Positions 4,972 through 6,090 of a stretch of DNA of 6,090 bases are shown here, in pieces. A model generated the notes under the pieces. It made no database searches, was not told the DNA's origin, and saw only the letters and a program-made list of their open reading frames with translations. The stretch spans positions 1 to 6,090 of the forward strand of contig DNXU01000173.1 in assembly GCA_003505715.1 (NCBI GenBank). The letters are read 5' to 3'. A program made the position numbers and the translations under genes. This DNA comes from Cyanobacteria bacterium UBA8803. GTDB taxonomy: Bacteria > Cyanobacteriota > Cyanobacteriia > Cyanobacteriales > Coleofasciculaceae. How positions within the stretch are numbered: the stretch's first letter is position 1; each line of letters begins with the position of its first letter.

Positions 4972-6090
4972 TAAGCAACTAATAGCAAGTTCTTTTAATT
5001 GCTCGTAATTTAGTTTTCCTTGACCGTTGCGTGGCATGGCATCAACGGCTACCCAATATTTGGGGCGCTTGAACTTGCATAATTTGTCCGCTACCGCCTT
5101 TTGTAATATATCAGGGGAAATGTCTGGGGAACGAGGCACGTAAACCGCAGTGACAGCTTGACCCCAATAGCGATCGCTTAAACCAATCACGCCAACATCA
5201 GCAACTAGCTGGCTGGCTAGAATTGCTGCTTCTACCTCAGCCGGAAAGACATTTTCCCCACCCGTAATAATTTTGTTACTGCGACGCCCAATAATGGTTA
5301 AATAACCCTGCTGGTCAAAAAATCCTAGATCGTCGGATTGGAGATTTTGGAGTTGAGATTTGAGATTGATATCACGTCCGTCTGAATACTCGCCATTGAC
5401 CATTTTCCCGTTCTTTCTTAATAAGGGGGCATCCACCCAATGGGATAAGATAGTTTCTGCTGGGGTATAGTAGCCTAGCGCCAGAGAATGGGCTTGGATA
5501 GTAATGATACCTGTTTCGTTCGCCCCTAAAATTTCACCCGTGGCACTGCGAACCGTGACGCGGGCGTGGGGAAGTACTTGACCGCAGCTATTATTACCCG
5601 TTAAGAAAGCTTCAGGTCTAAGGGTGACAACTCCAGAAGCAGTTTCTGTCATGCCGTAGGTGGGGGATAACCGGATGCGGTGGCGTCTCGCCTCATCTAA
5701 AAGGGACTGCCAAGCCGGCGCACCGCCTAAAAGTACCGTTTGGAAGCGAGATAACCAGTTAGCAGCATCAGCACTCAGTAGGCGTTGTAACTGGGTAGGA
5801 ACCAAGGAGATAAAAAATCCTGTCGGGTTGATATCGCGTCCTTCTCCAGCGATTAAGGCTTTAAACGGCAGGATCGCCATACGTCCCCCAGTCGTTAGGG
5901 AACGCAAAAATTGCATCAAGCCACTGACATGATACAGGGGCAAGACACAAAAGGAATGAACGGGTTTGCAGCCGAAATACTGGTAAAACCCGCTTACTGA
6001 TGTCATTAAGGTTTGCCAAGTGTGGATGGTAAAGCGAATCTGCCCCGATGATCCGCCTGTGGGAATCATTATTTGTTGTTGGTTGTTGGT
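4954..6090 (-). CDS. menE: 2-succinylbenzoate-CoA ligase, N-terminus outside the window
   Basis: An ANL-superfamily acyl-CoA synthetase that activates 2-succinylbenzoate with ATP and CoA in the menaquinone/phylloquinone pathway; in cyanobacteria it serves the photosystem I quinone. Numbering from the Met at 6069: P-loop IPTGGSSGQIRF (2-13), LPLYHVSG (43-50), FFISLVPTQLQRLL (85-98), YGMTETASG (138-146), DDLGFFD (246-252), hinge GRRSNKIITGGENVFP (261-276) and NGQGKLNY (348-355) with the catalytic Lys352. The core is intact. The roughly 100 N-terminal residues of the family are absent, because the frame runs open past 6090; the Met at 6069 lies in the P-loop and is no true start. There is an insertion of about 25 residues (near 218-243) before DDLG, and the C-terminus ends in repeat-encoded residues. 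It converges with the DUF928 gene, with no clear terminator between them. Other men genes may lie upstream, outside the window. Confidence 0.92.
   Translation of the reverse strand, partial: TNNQQQIMIPTGGSSGQIRFTIHTWQTLMTSVSGFYQYFGCKPVHSFCVLPLYHVSGLMQFLRSLTTGGRMAILPFKALIAGEGRDINPTGFFISLVPTQLQRLLSADAANWLSRFQTVLLGGAPAWQSLLDEARRHRIRLSPTYGMTETASGVVTLRPEAFLTGNNSCGQVLPHARVTVRSATGEILGANETGIITIQAHSLALGYYTPAETILSHWVDAPLLRKNGKMVNGEYSDGRDINLKSQLQNLQSDDLGFFDQQGYLTIIGRRSNKIITGGENVFPAEVEAAILASQLVADVGVIGLSDRYWGQAVTAVYVPRSPDISPDILQKAVADKLCKFKRPKYWVAVDAMPRNGQGKLNYEQLKELAISCLLMANG
5337..5371. repeat. Degenerate heptamer repeat inside menE, TTGAGAT type
   Basis: On the plus strand five 7-base units follow one another: TTGGAGA, TTTTGGA, GTTGAGA, TTTGAGA, TTGATAT. 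Read in the menE frame they encode INLKSQLQNLQ, part of an insertion before the DDLG motif. The array flows straight into the 14-base element at 5366-5379. Confidence 0.6.
5366..5379. repeat. Copy 1 of a 14-base repeat within menE
   Basis: TTGATATCACGTCC encodes GRDIN on the minus strand (residues 231-235). It matches the copy at 5828-5841 at 13 of 14 bases, in the same orientation and frame, and the match continues weakly for four more bases. Confidence 0.55.
5828..5841. repeat. Copy 2 of a 14-base repeat within menE
   Basis: TTGATATCGCGTCC encodes GRDIN (residues 77-81) just before the conserved FFISLVPTQ segment, a place where MenE proteins vary in length. It is the partner of the copy at 5366-5379. 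Confidence 0.55.
6074..6090. repeat. Short heptamer-type repeat at the window end, GTTGGTT type
   Basis: GTTGGTT at 6078-6084 is followed by GTTGGT to the window edge, with TTGT before it, so roughly two and a half 7-base units are visible. On the minus strand it reads in frame into menE as TNNQQQ, directly before the P-loop. Confidence 0.5.

Noticed and set aside
5660..5932. Plus-strand reading frame of 90 codons opposite menE
   Set aside because: It is antisense to the conserved menE coding region and resembles no known protein.

Overview
This window comes from a cyanobacterium, most likely a filamentous one. Four perfect HIP1 octamers (GCGATCGC, at 328, 697, 1368 and 5170) lie in its genes. 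It also carries several short tandem repeats with a 7-base period, a cyanobacterial-type menaquinone/phylloquinone enzyme, a DUF928 gene and a CHASE2 remnant. Nothing points to a plasmid, phage or insertion sequence. The wider lineage is my inference.

Layout. (1) 27-1721, plus strand: a sensor histidine kinase with coiled coil, PAS, coiled coil, PAS, HisKA_2 and ATPase domains; its N-terminus may continue beyond the window. (2) 1722-1818: a 97-base gap filled mostly by eight perfect copies of CACCCAT. (3) 1819-3411, plus: a response-regulator/PAS/histidine-kinase hybrid, probably the partner of the first kinase. (4) 3412-3758, plus: a decayed piece of a CHASE2 sensor domain, split over two frames and with no membrane or output part. 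(5) 3759-4393: AT-rich non-coding DNA with direct and inverted repeats and candidate promoters. (6) 4394-4924, plus: a secreted DUF928 protein, short at its C-terminus. (7) 4954-6090, minus: menE (2-succinylbenzoate-CoA ligase), convergent with the DUF928 gene and cut at its N-terminal side by the window edge.

How the parts work together. The two kinases can form a multistep two-component circuit: the first kinase senses through two PAS domains and may phosphorylate the receiver that begins the second, which has its own PAS and kinase core. DUF928 and CHASE2 genes are often neighbours in cyanobacteria as I recall it, so the DUF928 gene may be the survivor of a signalling cluster whose CHASE2 member has decayed. 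menE is a housekeeping quinone gene and is unrelated.

The most striking thread is the set of 7-base-period repeats with different unit sequences. They lie between genes, over a stop codon, and in frame inside coding regions at places that are domain linkers or loops: the kinase ATPase domain, an internal MenE insertion, and the segment just before the MenE P-loop. Three 7-base units make 21 bases, so such arrays can lengthen a protein loop without a frameshift.
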